DNA of 64,000 nt from RYN-124 sp033851845 (GCA_033851845.1 JAWWOH010000031.1:33866-97865); one strand, 5' to 3'; positions 34,670-43,403 are shown, numbered from the stretch's first letter. The notes: generated by a model not told the origin, from the sequence alone. Numbers and translations: made by a program.

Positions 34670-35935
34670 ATGAGGCATCTGCGTCTGCTGGCGCTGCTCC
34701 CCGTCCTGGCCGCTCCTCTCCTGCTCGCAGGTGCGGCGCAGGCCGCGACGACGCCCTCGGACGTCGCACAGGCCCTGCGGTCGGACCCGGTGTTCGTCGA
34801 GCCGGATGCGGAGCACGCGGCTGACGTCGACGCGGACAAGGTGCGGTCGCAGGTCCGCAGCAGCAGCCACCAGGTGCTTGTCGCCGTACTCCCTCAGCGC
34901 GCCGCCGACAAGCTCGGCAGCGCCCGCACCGTCGCGATCCGGATCGCCGAGCTGACCCCGAGGTCGTCCGTCCTCGTCGCCCTCGTCGGTGACGAGCTGG
35001 TCGCGGTCGCCGGCCCGGACACGCCGTTCGGCGCTGGGGAGGCGCAGGACCGCGTCGGCGGCGTCTCCGGCGGAGCGACCGACCGGCTGGTCGAGGCCGT
35101 GCGCAACCTGCAGTCGGTGAGCGGCGCCAGCAGCAACGGCGGCAACAGCAGTGCGGGCGGCGACACGGGCAACAGCGGCGGGGGACACGGGCTGCTCTGG
35201 CTGATCCTCGGTGTGCTGGGCGTGGGTGGCGGCGCCTACGTCTTCAGCAAGCGGCGAGGCGCCAAGCGCGACATGGAGGGCCTTCGGGCAGACGTGGAGT
35301 CGCTCTACAACCGCCTCGGCTCGGACATCTCCACCATCCCCGGCGGCGATGACGCGGTGGCCAAGCAGGCACTGTCCGACGCCGCGGAGAGGTACAACGC
35401 GACGGGCGCGCTGCTGGCCCACGCCGACACACCGGGCGAGTTCGCGGCAGCGCGTCGCACGGCCGTCGAAGGCCTGGTCGCAGCGCAGACCGCGCGCAAG
35501 AAGCTCGGCCTCGATCCGGGACCGGAGATCCCGCTGCCGCCCGGTCAGGGACCGCAGCTGATCGCCGAGCAGAAGGTCCGGGTGGGCGACCAGGAGTACG
35601 AGGGATCCCCGACGTACCAGCCCGGTCGCGGTCACTACTACGGCGGCGGCTACTACAACGGCCAGGTCGTTCCTGGCGGTTGGTACGCGTTCCCGTTCTG
35701 GGAGACGATGCTCATGACGAGCGTGCTGACCGGAGGCTTCGGCGGCGGCGGCATGTTCGGTGGCGGCGGCTACGAGCGCGGCTACGAGGAGGGCCGCGAC
35801 GACGCCCGCGACGACAGCGGCGGCGGCGGTCTCGGCGGCGGGGACTGGGGCGGCGGCGGCGGGGACTGGGGCGGCGGCGGAGGCGGCGACTGGGGTGGCG
35901 GAGGAGGCGGAGGAGGCGACGGCGGCGGCTGGTAG
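34670..35935 (+). CDS. Secreted/anchored protein with Gly-Trp-rich C-terminal tail
   Basis: 421 aa. Signal peptide (RHLRLLALLPVLAAPLLLAG...AQA), an extracytoplasmic domain ~30-145, Gly/Ser/Asn linker, one membrane helix (~165-185), a cytosolic helical domain, and a C-terminal segment rich in Gly with DWGGGG units repeated three times and a preceding GGGMFGGGGYERGYEEG. Overall plan resembles TPM-domain phosphatase-like proteins with glycine tails, but the TPM core is not clear. Ten bases after marC. Confidence 0.7.
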   Translation: MRHLRLLALLPVLAAPLLLAGAAQAATTPSDVAQALRSDPVFVEPDAEHAADVDADKVRSQVRSSSHQVLVAVLPQRAADKLGSARTVAIRIAELTPRSSVLVALVGDELVAVAGPDTPFGAGEAQDRVGGVSGGATDRLVEAVRNLQSVSGASSNGGNSSAGGDTGNSGGGHGLLWLILGVLGVGGGAYVFSKRRGAKRDMEGLRADVESLYNRLGSDISTIPGGDDAVAKQALSDAAERYNATGALLAHADTPGEFAAARRTAVEGLVAAQTARKKLGLDPGPEIPLPPGQGPQLIAEQKVRVGDQEYEGSPTYQPGRGHYYGGGYYNGQVVPGGWYAFPFWETMLMTSVLTGGFGGGGMFGGGGYERGYEEGRDDARDDSGGGGLGGGDWGGGGGDWGGGGGGDWGGGGGGGGDGGGW

Positions 35936-35950
35936 CTGCCGGCGTACCTC

Positions 35951-35956
35951 TACGGT
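35951..35956 (+). promoter_or_regulatory. Leaderless -10 box of the TMEM175-like gene
   Basis: TACGGT, six bases (which include GGAGG), then GTG 35963. Confidence 0.5.
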
Positions 35957-35962
35957 CGGAGG

Positions 35963-36544
35963 GTGACCACGTCGCGGCTCGAGGCCTTCAGCGATGCGGT
36001 GATCGCGATCATCATCACCATCATGGTGCTCGAGCTCCATGTACCCGACGGCTCGCACTGGGACGATGTGCGCCCGCTCGTGCCGGTGTTCCTCAGCTAC
36101 GTGCTGAGCTTCGTCATCCTCGGCATCTACTGGAACAACCACCACCACCTGCTGCAGGCCACGGAGCGCATCAACGGCCGGGTGCTGTGGGCCAACCTGC
36201 ACCTGCTGTTCTGGCTCTCGCTGTTTCCTTTCGGTACGGCGTGGATGGGCGAGAACCACCTCGACCCGCTGCCCACGGCAACCTATGGCGCCATCCTGCT
36301 GCTCGCGGCCATCAGCTACTACGTGCTGCAGACGGTCATCACGCGCGAGCAGCCGGAGGGCTCGACGCTACGCACCGCGCTCGGCCGTGACCTGAAGGGC
36401 AAGAGCTCACCGGTGATCTACCTGGCCGCCATCCCGCTCGCGTTCGTGAGCCCGGTCGCCTCTCTCGTGCTGTTCGTCGGGGTCGCGCTGATGTGGCTCG
36501 TGCCCGATCGTCGGCTCGAGGCGAAGCTCAACGCCCGCGACTAG
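35963..36544 (+). CDS. TMEM175-family (DUF1211) potassium-channel-like protein
   Basis: 193 aa, GTG start. Opens with the signature RLEAFSDAVIAIIITIMVLEL, followed by YWNNHHHLL and five further helices. Bacterial TMEM175 proteins assemble as tetramers and conduct K+; the FSDAV motif and adjacent Ile residues line the pore. The last 17 bases overlap the convergent methyltransferase gene. Confidence 0.9.
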   Translation: MTTSRLEAFSDAVIAIIITIMVLELHVPDGSHWDDVRPLVPVFLSYVLSFVILGIYWNNHHHLLQATERINGRVLWANLHLLFWLSLFPFGTAWMGENHLDPLPTATYGAILLLAAISYYVLQTVITREQPEGSTLRTALGRDLKGKSSPVIYLAAIPLAFVSPVASLVLFVGVALMWLVPDRRLEAKLNARD

Positions 36545-37163
36545 GTCGGTGGGCGAGCAGCCACCCGAACGAGACCATGCTGCCGTCTCCTTCGTCCTCC
36601 TCGATCACGTCCCACTGGTCGATGACGAGGCCGGCCGCGCGAACGGCCTCGCGCGTCGCGCGTTCGCCGATGCCGCCAAAGAACATGGGTACGCCGAGCC
36701 AGTCGGCCGCGGTCTCGTCCCCCGGGGTAAGCGGCGCGCTGGTGAGCAGCCGGCCGCCGGGGCGGAGCCAGGTCGCGATGCGCTCGAACAGCCCCGCGTG
36801 CGCATGGCTGGGGAGATGGCCGAGCGCGTAGAACGACGCCACCGCGTCAACGCGGTCGGGCTGCAGGTGCCATCGCATGATGTCGCCCTGTAGGAGCATC
36901 GCGTCGGGTGCCGCGGCACGCGCCAGGTGGAGCTGCACCCGTGAGGCGTCAATCGCGATCACGCGATGACGCTCCGCGAGAAGTCGGGTGGCCGGCTCGC
37001 CGGCGCCGCAGCCGAGCTCGACGACCGTGCTCATGGGTTGCAGCTCGTCGAGCAGGCGGGCGACCTGCTGGAGGCGGACTCGGCTGTGCTGCGACCAGGC
37101 GAGGTAGTCGGCTGCAATGCGGTCGTACCCGGATCGCACGGTGTCGAACGGGTCGTTGCTCAC
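36528..37163 (-). CDS. SAM-dependent methyltransferase
   Basis: 211 aa from GTG 37163, which overlaps the upstream acetyltransferase stop (GTGA). Class I methyltransferase: YDRIAADYLAWS, glycine loop VVELGCGAGEPATRLLAE, acidic end of strand 2 (VIAIDAS), and VDAVASFYALGHLP. Substrate unknown. Cotranscribed with the GNAT gene. Confidence 0.88.
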   Translation of the reverse strand: MSNDPFDTVRSGYDRIAADYLAWSQHSRVRLQQVARLLDELQPMSTVVELGCGAGEPATRLLAERHRVIAIDASRVQLHLARAAAPDAMLLQGDIMRWHLQPDRVDAVASFYALGHLPSHAHAGLFERIATWLRPGGRLLTSAPLTPGDETAADWLGVPMFFGGIGERATREAVRAAGLVIDQWDVIEEDEGDGSMVSFGWLLAHRPSRGR

Positions 37164-37570
37164 GCGAGGACGCGTCCCAGAACGACGACATCGCTCGATT
37201 CGTAACCCAGGTGCTCGTAGAACGAGATGACGCTGGCGTTGGTGCTGCGCACCATGAGCTGGATCTTCGGTACGCCGTTGGTGTGCACCCATCGCTCGCA
37301 GGCCTGCATAAGGGCTCGGCCTATGCCGTCACGCTGAACGTCGGGGCGCACCGCGAGGTAGTAGACCCAGCCGCGATGCCCGTCATGGCCGACCATCGCG
37401 GTCCCGAGCAGCCGGTCCTCATCGAGGGCCGCGAGCACCGTCGATGCCGCCCCGTCGAGGGCCCGCCGCAGATCGGCGTCGGGGTCGTTCCATGGCCGGG
37501 TCAGCCCAACGTCGTGCCACAGCGCGATCGCATCTGCTGCCAGCGACTCCGGCAGGTCTGCGATCTCCAT
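37160..37570 (-). CDS. GNAT acetyltransferase (YpeA/RimI-like)
   Basis: 136 aa from ATG 37570, seven bases after a TAAGGT -10; ATG 37573 differs by one residue. GNAT motif A VYYLAVRPDVQRDGIGRALM (Q/R-x-x-G-x-G/A) and motif B with NASVISFYEHLGY. Probably acetylates an amino group of a small molecule or protein. Confidence 0.88.
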   Translation of the reverse strand: MEIADLPESLAADAIALWHDVGLTRPWNDPDADLRRALDGAASTVLAALDEDRLLGTAMVGHDGHRGWVYYLAVRPDVQRDGIGRALMQACERWVHTNGVPKIQLMVRSTNASVISFYEHLGYESSDVVVLGRVLA

Positions 37571-37645
37571 CATGGTGACCTTATGGGGCCGGACAACCAA
37601 CGGGTCAACGCGATGGCGGACCCGCGGCGCGCCCTCGGCTGAGCG

Positions 37646-38182
37646 TTACTCGCCGGTCTCGCCGTCGATCGACTCGCGGAGCAGATCGGCGTGCCCGTTG
37701 TGGCGGGCGTACTCCTCGATCATGTGGGTGAGGACCCAGCGCAGCGACGGCCGGCCCTGTCCGTCCCAGGCAGCGTGGGTCGTGTTGAGGGGGTCGTCGG
37801 TCGCCGCGAGCGCTGCTTCCACCACCGTGCGGGCCGCCGCGACCCGGCTGGCCCAGAGCGCCCGCAGCTCCTCGCCGTTCTGCTCTGCGTGGTTCTGCCA
37901 TTCCGCAGACCACGGCATCGTCGCCCACGGCTCGAGCTTCGGCTGCTCCGCAACGACTTCGCCGAACCAGTAGTCCTCGACCCGGGCCAGGTGCTTGAGC
38001 AACCCGGCGAGGGTGATCGCGGTGGGATCCAGCGTCGTGCGGAGCTGCGCGTCGTCGAGCCCGCGGCACTTCCACTCGAGCGTCGCGCGTTGGTAGTCGA
38101 GGAAGCCGACCAGCATGGGCGCTTCGGGGCCGTCGAACGGCATGTCGGGTCGGCCCTGTTCGTCGATCTGCTGCTCCGTCAC
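37646..38182 (-). CDS. DinB/DUF664-family protein
   Basis: 178 aa, GTG six bases after a TAGCGT -10 box. DinB-like four-helix fold with metal-binding His positions: LLKHLARVEDYWF, and LTHMIEEYARHNGHADLLRE near the end. Some members are mycothiol- or bacillithiol-dependent S-transferases; activity here not shown. Confidence 0.87.
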   Translation of the reverse strand: MTEQQIDEQGRPDMPFDGPEAPMLVGFLDYQRATLEWKCRGLDDAQLRTTLDPTAITLAGLLKHLARVEDYWFGEVVAEQPKLEPWATMPWSAEWQNHAEQNGEELRALWASRVAAARTVVEAALAATDDPLNTTHAAWDGQGRPSLRWVLTHMIEEYARHNGHADLLRESIDGETGE

Positions 38183-38188
38183 GGCGCG

Positions 38189-38194
38189 ACGCTA
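38189..38194 (-). promoter_or_regulatory. Leaderless -10 box of the DinB-like gene
   Basis: Minus-strand TAGCGT, six bases, GTG 38182. It overlaps the last codon of the upstream mtfA-like gene. Confidence 0.5.
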
Positions 38195-38935
38195 TCCGGC
38201 GCTCGCCTCTCGCGCGGCGGGATCCTGTCGGTAGAAGCGGGCGAGTACGTCGTACAGCTCGGGCTCGTAGCCGGCGAGCTCGTGGGACTGCTCGAAGAAG
38301 ACCTCGGTCGCGACGGCGAAGAACTCGCCCGGGTTCGTGGCGCCGTACCAGCGCATCGGCGGTCGCGGCCGACCCGCGACCAGATCGTCGTAGACGTCCG
38401 TGCAGACGCGCACCCAGTCTGCGCGCAGCCCGCGGGGCAGCAGCGGTGTTCCGTCGATGCTGCCGTCGAGCATGTCGAGCTTGTGCGCGAACTCGTGCAG
38501 CACCACGTTGTGCCCCGGCTGCTCACGGTGCGCGCCGGCGAGAGCCTGATCCCAGGCGAGGACGACCGGACCGTGGCGGTCCTGGGCGAGCCCGAGCACG
38601 GCTTGCGGATCGCTGGTGACGGTGCCCGGCGACGGGCCTGGCCGCACACCGGTTGTCACCACGGTCGTGGGGTGTACGACGATGCCGCTCACCTGTCCGT
38701 ACTGGTCGCTGGTGAGCCCGAGCACCAAGAGCGCCGCTTGCGCGGCGATGACGACGCGCATCGTGTCGTCGAGCTCGAAGCCTCGCGCCGCCTCCCATCT
38801 CTTGCGAGCGAGCAGCTCGCCGGCGATGTGCAGCAGCCGCTGCTGCTCCTGCTCATCGAGCAGCGGCCACACAGCCAGGTGCCGAGCGATGATCGCCGCA
38901 CCTTCGATCGGCAGCCCGCGACGCCGGCGCCTCAT
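38192..38935 (-). CDS. MtfA-like zinc peptidase (M90)
   Basis: 247 aa. Contains NVVLHEFAHKLDMLDG (HExxH zinc site) and a helical N-terminus with LAVWPLLDEQEQQRLL, typical of MtfA/DgsA-anti-repressor. In E. coli MtfA binds the Mlc repressor and is an aminopeptidase. Downstream partner is not evident here. Four-base gap to the winged-helix regulator gene. Confidence 0.9.
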   Translation of the reverse strand: MRRRRRGLPIEGAAIIARHLAVWPLLDEQEQQRLLHIAGELLARKRWEAARGFELDDTMRVVIAAQAALLVLGLTSDQYGQVSGIVVHPTTVVTTGVRPGPSPGTVTSDPQAVLGLAQDRHGPVVLAWDQALAGAHREQPGHNVVLHEFAHKLDMLDGSIDGTPLLPRGLRADWVRVCTDVYDDLVAGRPRPPMRWYGATNPGEFFAVATEVFFEQSHELAGYEPELYDVLARFYRQDPAAREASAG

Positions 38936-38938
38936 CGG

Positions 38939-39247
38939 TTACCGCACCCGGTCCAGCAGCGCGCGCAACGCCTTGACTTCGTTCCGGAACGCCTTCGCGC
39001 CGGCCTTCGTCGCCCGCACGCGCGTCTTGGCACGCGTCCCCACGATGGTGCGCTCGAGTGTCACGAACCCCGCGTCGGCCAGCACCTGGAGATGCCTGCC
39101 GAGGTTGCCGTCGGTCAGACCGAGCTCTGCTTTGAGTGCGGCGACGTCCGCCTCGGCGACCTCGGTGAGGATGGCCAGGATTCCCAGCCGCGCCCGCTGG
39201 TGAACGACGTCGTCGAGCCCGACGACCGGGTGCAAGGTGCTGGTCAC
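38939..39247 (-). CDS. Winged-helix transcriptional regulator (DNA-binding MarR/ArsR-like)
   Basis: 102 aa, GTG 39247 overlapping the stop of the membrane protein gene (GTGA). A single winged helix: RLGILAILTEVAEADVAALK, then LTDGNLGRHLQVLADAGFVT and a basic wing TRAKTRVRATKAG. This family often controls the co-transcribed membrane protein. Two similar 15-base palindromes overlap the operon start at 39965-39997 and are its probable operators. Confidence 0.88.
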   Translation of the reverse strand: MTSTLHPVVGLDDVVHQRARLGILAILTEVAEADVAALKAELGLTDGNLGRHLQVLADAGFVTLERTIVGTRAKTRVRATKAGAKAFRNEVKALRALLDRVR

Positions 39248-39975
39248 GCCGGGACCGCAGGAGGCGCGGTCGGGGTCACTGACGCGGTGCGCTTGTTGGC
39301 GGACCGCACGTACGCCGCCGCGCCGACGAGGACCAATCCGAGGCCCGCGACTTCGACGCTCGGCGCCAGCAGCGCCTGTCCGACATTGCCCAGGCCCGAG
39401 TCGGGCAGGTGTGACGAGTGCCGCGCGAGTGCCGACACCGCAACGGCCACGACCGCGACAGCTGCGCCTGACGAGGTGACAACGCGGTCCCGTTCGACGA
39501 GACCGAGTGCGACGAGCCCGACAGCGAGAGCGAGCAGCGGCGTGAACAGCGCGCCCGGCGACCACGGGAGCCACGCCACCCGAGCCACGGCGAGCACGAC
39601 GGCAACCCCGGCCGTGCCGAGGCCGGCGAGCAGGTGCAGACCCCACCGCTGCCGCAGCCCGGTACGCCGCGCCGACATCGCGAACCAGCCCGCACTCGCC
39701 GCGTAGACAACGGGCACGACGGCCAGCCAATACAGGCCGACCGGCCGGCTCCCGCCGCCGAGGCCGACGACGCCGAGCCGGTCCCACCAGGGCGCGCCGT
39801 CAGAAGTGCAGATGCATCCGCCAGCCGGTCCGTCCCACCAGCCCGCGTACGCCGGAAACGCGCCGAGCATGGCCAGCCCGGCCAGGAGTAGAGGAAGCCA
39901 ACCCGCGGCGGCTCGCGCCCTCGTGCGGGCGCCGTGCTCGTCGATCTCGATCAGGAGGTCAGCGCTCTGTGTCAT
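39244..39975 (-). CDS. Multi-pass membrane protein cotranscribed with a winged-helix regulator
   Basis: 243 aa, ATG 39975. About seven hydrophobic helices, a CICTSDGAPWW loop near residue 50, and a Thr/Pro/Ala tail. No transporter family recognised. The start codon lies inside a palindromic operator candidate, so repression by the partner regulator is likely. Confidence 0.72.
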   Translation of the reverse strand: MTQSADLLIEIDEHGARTRARAAAGWLPLLLAGLAMLGAFPAYAGWWDGPAGGCICTSDGAPWWDRLGVVGLGGGSRPVGLYWLAVVPVVYAASAGWFAMSARRTGLRQRWGLHLLAGLGTAGVAVVLAVARVAWLPWSPGALFTPLLALAVGLVALGLVERDRVVTSSGAAVAVVAVAVSALARHSSHLPDSGLGNVGQALLAPSVEVAGLGLVLVGAAAYVRSANKRTASVTPTAPPAVPA

Positions 39976-39997
39976 AGAGTCACTCTGCATCACAGAG
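39965..39997. promoter_or_regulatory. Paired operator candidate
   Basis: Site A CTCTGTGTCATAGAG (39965-39979) and site B CTCTGCATCACAGAG (39983-39997) share CTCTGxxTCAxAGAG; centres are 18 bases apart. Site A covers the ATG of the membrane protein gene. Confidence 0.6.
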
Positions 39998-40208
39998 TGG
40001 CGGATGTGCAAATCGGGAGCGCGGTGGCATCCACCAGCGCCGTGACACGGGCGAGCGCGGGTCGCACGTCTGCCGGCAGCATGTCCCCCGACGAGCGAGA
40101 CGCCGAGGAAATGTGCGCCCCGGCGTCGGCGAAGATCCGCCAGATGGCTGCGTGACCCTCGACCCACCGGAAGTGCTCCAGCACCGCTGCTCTTGCCGCT
40201 CCTGTCAC
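39990..40208 (-). pseudogene. Possible decayed N-terminus of a phosphoribosyltransferase-like gene
   Basis: GTG 40208 opens a 72-codon frame whose first ~30 residues (VLEHFRWVEGHAAIWRIFAD) resemble the N-terminus of an actinobacterial PRTase family (PyrE-like); the rest resembles nothing and the PRPP-binding motif is absent. The stop falls inside operator site B. The remainder of 39998-40348 shows no other coding signal. Could also be a chance frame. Confidence 0.3.
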
Positions 40209-40348
40209 GGAAGCGACGATAGGCCGCGCCAGCCAACGGCCTGGGCGCTGAGGTTTCTGCCCGGTGGGTCACCCCGTGGCTGCTGGCCTGTCCACAGATC
40301 GGCGCGTCGCGAGGCATTTTCGTCGTACGGCTAGGAGACGATCCGACA

Positions 40349-41194
40349 GTGACAACGCAGCTGGTGCTCCAGGACATGCCGACCCGGCTGTTCAGCTGCA
40401 CCCCGTCGCGCCTCACGACGTGGCTCGACTGTCCGCGCCGCTACCGGATGACCTACCTCGACCGGCCGTCGCCGCCCAAGGGACCGCCGTGGGCACACAA
40501 CACCGTCGGGTCGGCGGTCCACCTCGCCTTGAGCAGGTGGTGGTCGGAGCCGGTCGATCGGCGTACGCCGGCAACAGCGCGCGCCCTCGTCGAGCGCGCC
40601 TGGTCCGCCGACGGATTCCAGGACGAAGCGCAGGCCGCGCGCTATCGCGAGTACGCCGCGGACATGGTCGCGCGCTACGTCGCCACCCTCGACCCGCTGG
40701 ACGAGCCGGTCGGTGTGGAGCGGACGGTCGCCACCCGCACCGGCGCGCTCGCGGTCAGCGGGCGGGTCGACCGGGTTGACCGCCGCGGTGACGAGCTCGT
40801 CGTCGTGGATTACAAGACCGGCCGCTCCGTGCTGAGCGTCGACGACGCGCGGGGCTCGCTCGCTCTCGCGCTCTACGCCCTGGCATGTCAGCGCACCCTG
40901 CGTCGCAGCTGCACCGCCGTCGAGCTGCACCACCTGCCCACCGGACGGGTCGCCCGTTTCGACCACACCGAGGAGTCACTCGCACGGCACCTGTCCCGCG
41001 CCGAGGCCATCGGCGCCGAGGCGGTCGCTGCCGCCGAGGCGCTCCGCGACGGCGGCGACCCCGAGGACCTGTTCCCGGCGCGGGCGAGCCGCGGGTGCAG
41101 TTGGTGCGACTTCGTCCGGGGCTGTCCCGCGGGTCTGGCGGCCGCGGGTACGCCCAGCGCGCCATGGGCCGGGCTCGCCGCAGAAGGTGACTAG
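40349..41194 (+). CDS. RecB-family PD-(D/E)XK nuclease with Fe-S cysteines
   Basis: 281 aa, GTG start. Nuclease core GRVDRVDRRGDELVVVDYKTG carries the D...D-x-K motif; His upstream in GSAVHLAL. One Cys near the N-terminus (LDCPRRY) and CSWCDFVRGC at the C-terminus make a four-Cys 4Fe-4S site as in Cas4 and AddB. Stand-alone copies are common in Actinobacteria; no cas genes or CRISPR repeats are present. A role in DNA repair is inferred. Confidence 0.9.
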   Translation: MTTQLVLQDMPTRLFSCTPSRLTTWLDCPRRYRMTYLDRPSPPKGPPWAHNTVGSAVHLALSRWWSEPVDRRTPATARALVERAWSADGFQDEAQAARYREYAADMVARYVATLDPLDEPVGVERTVATRTGALAVSGRVDRVDRRGDELVVVDYKTGRSVLSVDDARGSLALALYALACQRTLRRSCTAVELHHLPTGRVARFDHTEESLARHLSRAEAIGAEAVAAAEALRDGGDPEDLFPARASRGCSWCDFVRGCPAGLAAAGTPSAPWAGLAAEGD

Positions 41195-41218
41195 CCGCCT
41201 GCTGGTGCGGCTCGGCCA

Positions 41219-41246
41219 TTGACCGGATCTTCGGGATGTCTAGCGT
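41219..41246 (+). promoter_or_regulatory. Sigma-70-like promoter of the NTF2-like gene
   Basis: TTGACC (41219-41224), 16 bases, TAGCGT (41241-41246), giving a leader of about 33 bases before ATG 41286. Confidence 0.5.
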
Positions 41247-41285
41247 TCCAGGCAGCGGGCGGCGTGCCCGCGCGAGGGGGATCTC

Positions 41286-41663
41286 ATGAACGCACTCATC
41301 ACCGACGCGGAGCGCATCACCGCGAAGATCGAGGGTTACGTGCTCGGCTGCCAGAAGGGCGACGAGGCGACGCTGAAGGACGTCTTCCACGCCGACGCCC
41401 GTATGTTCGGCGCGGTCGGCGACACCCGGTACGACATCAGCATCGTGCCCGGAATGAGCCAGGCGGTCACCGACATGCCGACGGTCGACCACGACGCCCG
41501 CATCCTGTCGATCGACATCTCGGGTGACGCGGCCAGCGTGAAGCTGGCGGAGTCACGCTTCTGGGGGCAGGACTTCGTCGACTTCTTCCTGCTCAACCGT
41601 ATCGATGGTGAGTGGCAGATCGTCGCGAAGTCGTTCAGCCACACCGGAGAGAGCGCGACCTAG
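41286..41663 (+). CDS. NTF2-like (lumazine-binding-type) protein
   Basis: 125 aa, ATG with GAGGGGG. SnoaL/NTF2 cone fold: an N-terminal helix (ITAKIEGYVLGCQKGDEATL), FHADARMFG, and strands ending in DFFLLNRIDGEWQIVAK. Family members bind small ligands or are uncharacterised enzymes. Its last four bases overlap the convergent GNAT gene. Confidence 0.87.
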   Translation: MNALITDAERITAKIEGYVLGCQKGDEATLKDVFHADARMFGAVGDTRYDISIVPGMSQAVTDMPTVDHDARILSIDISGDAASVKLAESRFWGQDFVDFFLLNRIDGEWQIVAKSFSHTGESAT

Positions 41664-42553
41664 ACGTCGCGCTCCCAGCGCCGGTACTCCTTGGTCACCC
41701 GCATGCCGGCCTTCTCGTAGAGTCGCCGGGCACTGCTGTTCTCGCCGTCGACGGTGAGTGTCGTCGCGGCATACCCGGTGGCCGCATCGCGGCGGAAGCA
41801 CTCGTGCAGCAGCGCCAGCGCCAGACCACGGCCGCGGTGCTCGGGCAGCACGCCCAGCTGACCGACGTGCCCGTCACCACCGCGCGGGCCGGTGGTCGCC
41901 ACGCCGACGATGACGTCGTCCTCGACCGCGCAGACCACGTCGTACCCGCCGCCGAGTGCGAGCAGGACCCAGTTGTCGTATGGACGCGGGTGGCTCCCGA
42001 ACGTCCCGGCGAAGGACGTCATCACGACCTGCCAGACCTCGCGGCCGTCCCGTCCGAGGTCGAACGGCCGTAACGAGACACCGTCCGGCCAGATCGGCAC
42101 CGGCAGGTCACCCGCCAATTGCCGGTGCATCCGCCACATGGTTCGCGCCTGCTCGAAGCCCGCAGATCGCAGCAACGGCTCGGCACTGGTCGGCGTCGCG
42201 CCGCTCCAGTGCTCGAGCCGAGCGATGCCTCGCTCGCGGGCACGTGCGATGCCCCACTCGAGCAGCTCGGCGTGCAGTGTTTTCGCGCCGCCGTACGACG
42301 GATCGACGAGCGTCTCGAGCTCTCCGTTCGCCGCCAGGTCGCCGAACCCGACCAGTCCACCCTCCTCGACGACGACGCTCTCGCTGTCCTCGACCGCGAG
42401 CATCGACTCGATGTCGGCGACCTCCATCTCGAGCTGGCCGAACTCGAGGACGTCGTAGACCTCGTAGATCTTGGCGAGCGACGCGGCGTCGTCGGGCGTG
42501 GCCGGGCGGCGGGTGATGGGCACGATCAGCGAGCCTGCCAGCGTCACGTGCAT
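41660..42553 (-). CDS. Two-domain GNAT acetyltransferase (mycothiol synthase-like)
   Basis: 297 aa; GTG 42523 is an alternative start. Two tandem GNAT domains: a degenerate first half (~10-145) and an active-looking second half with VGQLGVLPEHRGRGLALALL (acetyl-CoA loop) and NSSARRLYEKAGM. Layout and length match MshD, which makes mycothiol, but several paralogues share it, so the symbol is withheld. Confidence 0.85.
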   Translation of the reverse strand: MHVTLAGSLIVPITRRPATPDDAASLAKIYEVYDVLEFGQLEMEVADIESMLAVEDSESVVVEEGGLVGFGDLAANGELETLVDPSYGGAKTLHAELLEWGIARARERGIARLEHWSGATPTSAEPLLRSAGFEQARTMWRMHRQLAGDLPVPIWPDGVSLRPFDLGRDGREVWQVVMTSFAGTFGSHPRPYDNWVLLALGGGYDVVCAVEDDVIVGVATTGPRGGDGHVGQLGVLPEHRGRGLALALLHECFRRDAATGYAATTLTVDGENSSARRLYEKAGMRVTKEYRRWERDV

Positions 42554-42566
42554 GGCGCACGAGGAT

Positions 42567-43403
42567 TTACGCGATGCCCATCCGAGCTCTTGCTGCCTTC
42601 AGCTCCGGGCCGTGCCGCAAACGCTGCGGTACGACGAGCAGGCCGGACCGGAGGGCGAGCCCGGCTGCGGTGGCGGCGAGATCGGTCGTGGGCAGCCCAG
42701 GCATCCGGTACAGCCGCCGGGCCCAGCGCGGCATCATCGTGAACGCTGCCGTGGCCAGCCCGATCCAGGCCGCGCGCGCCGGCGTCCCCTTCGCGACCTT
42801 CGAGGGCATCGGCGGCCAGAGGATGAACTTCGCGGTACGGCGGGCTTCCGCAGTCACCACCAGCTCGGGCCGGATGCGAGCGAAGTACGCCGCCATCTCG
42901 TCGACCGACGAAGGAACCGTCGACGGGTCGAGTCCGACGAGTGCTGAGCCGATGGTCTGCTCGGCGTAGTAGCGATCCTGATCCGCACGGGACACCCGCA
43001 GGCCGCAGCGCATCGCAGTCGTGAGGAACGACTCGACCTCGACGCAGTGCACCCAGCGGAGCAGGTGCGGATCGGAGACCCGGTAGGTCCGGCCGCTCTC
43101 CGGCTCGATGCCGGACAACCGCTTGTGGATCCCGCGCACCTTGGCGCCGGCCCGCTCGGCCTGGGCCCGGGTGCCGTACGTCGTGGTGCCGACGTAGTCG
43201 GCCGTGCGGAACAACCGGCCCCACGGGTCCTCGCGGAAGTCGCTGTGCTCGGCGACGCCGGCCATGGCCAGCGGGTGGACCGCCTGCAGGAACAGCGCCC
43301 GCAGACCGGCGAGCGCCATCGACGGGTCGGCGTGCACCCGCCAGGTGACGCTGTCCGGTCCGTACAGGCCGGCATCCGGACCGCTGGCGGGCGAGGTGCT
43401 CAT
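42567..43403 (-). CDS. DUF2236 / MpaB-family oxygenase-like protein
   Basis: 278 aa from ATG 43403. DUF2236 pattern: SVTWRVHADPSMALAGLRAL, LQAVHPLAMAGVAEHSDF with the conserved His residues, DPWGRLFRTADYVGTTTYG, and LRWVHCVEVESFL. Relatives include latex-clearing protein and mycophenolate pathway oxygenase MpaB, which use haem. Substrate unknown. Confidence 0.9.
   Translation of the reverse strand: MSTSPASGPDAGLYGPDSVTWRVHADPSMALAGLRALFLQAVHPLAMAGVAEHSDFREDPWGRLFRTADYVGTTTYGTRAQAERAGAKVRGIHKRLSGIEPESGRTYRVSDPHLLRWVHCVEVESFLTTAMRCGLRVSRADQDRYYAEQTIGSALVGLDPSTVPSSVDEMAAYFARIRPELVVTAEARRTAKFILWPPMPSKVAKGTPARAAWIGLATAAFTMMPRWARRLYRMPGLPTTDLAATAAGLALRSGLLVVPQRLRHGPELKAARARMGIA

Noticed and set aside
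40349..41194. Cas4-like nuclease suggesting a CRISPR locus
   Set aside because: No cas1, cas2 or repeat array nearby; stand-alone RecB-like nucleases are common in Actinobacteria.
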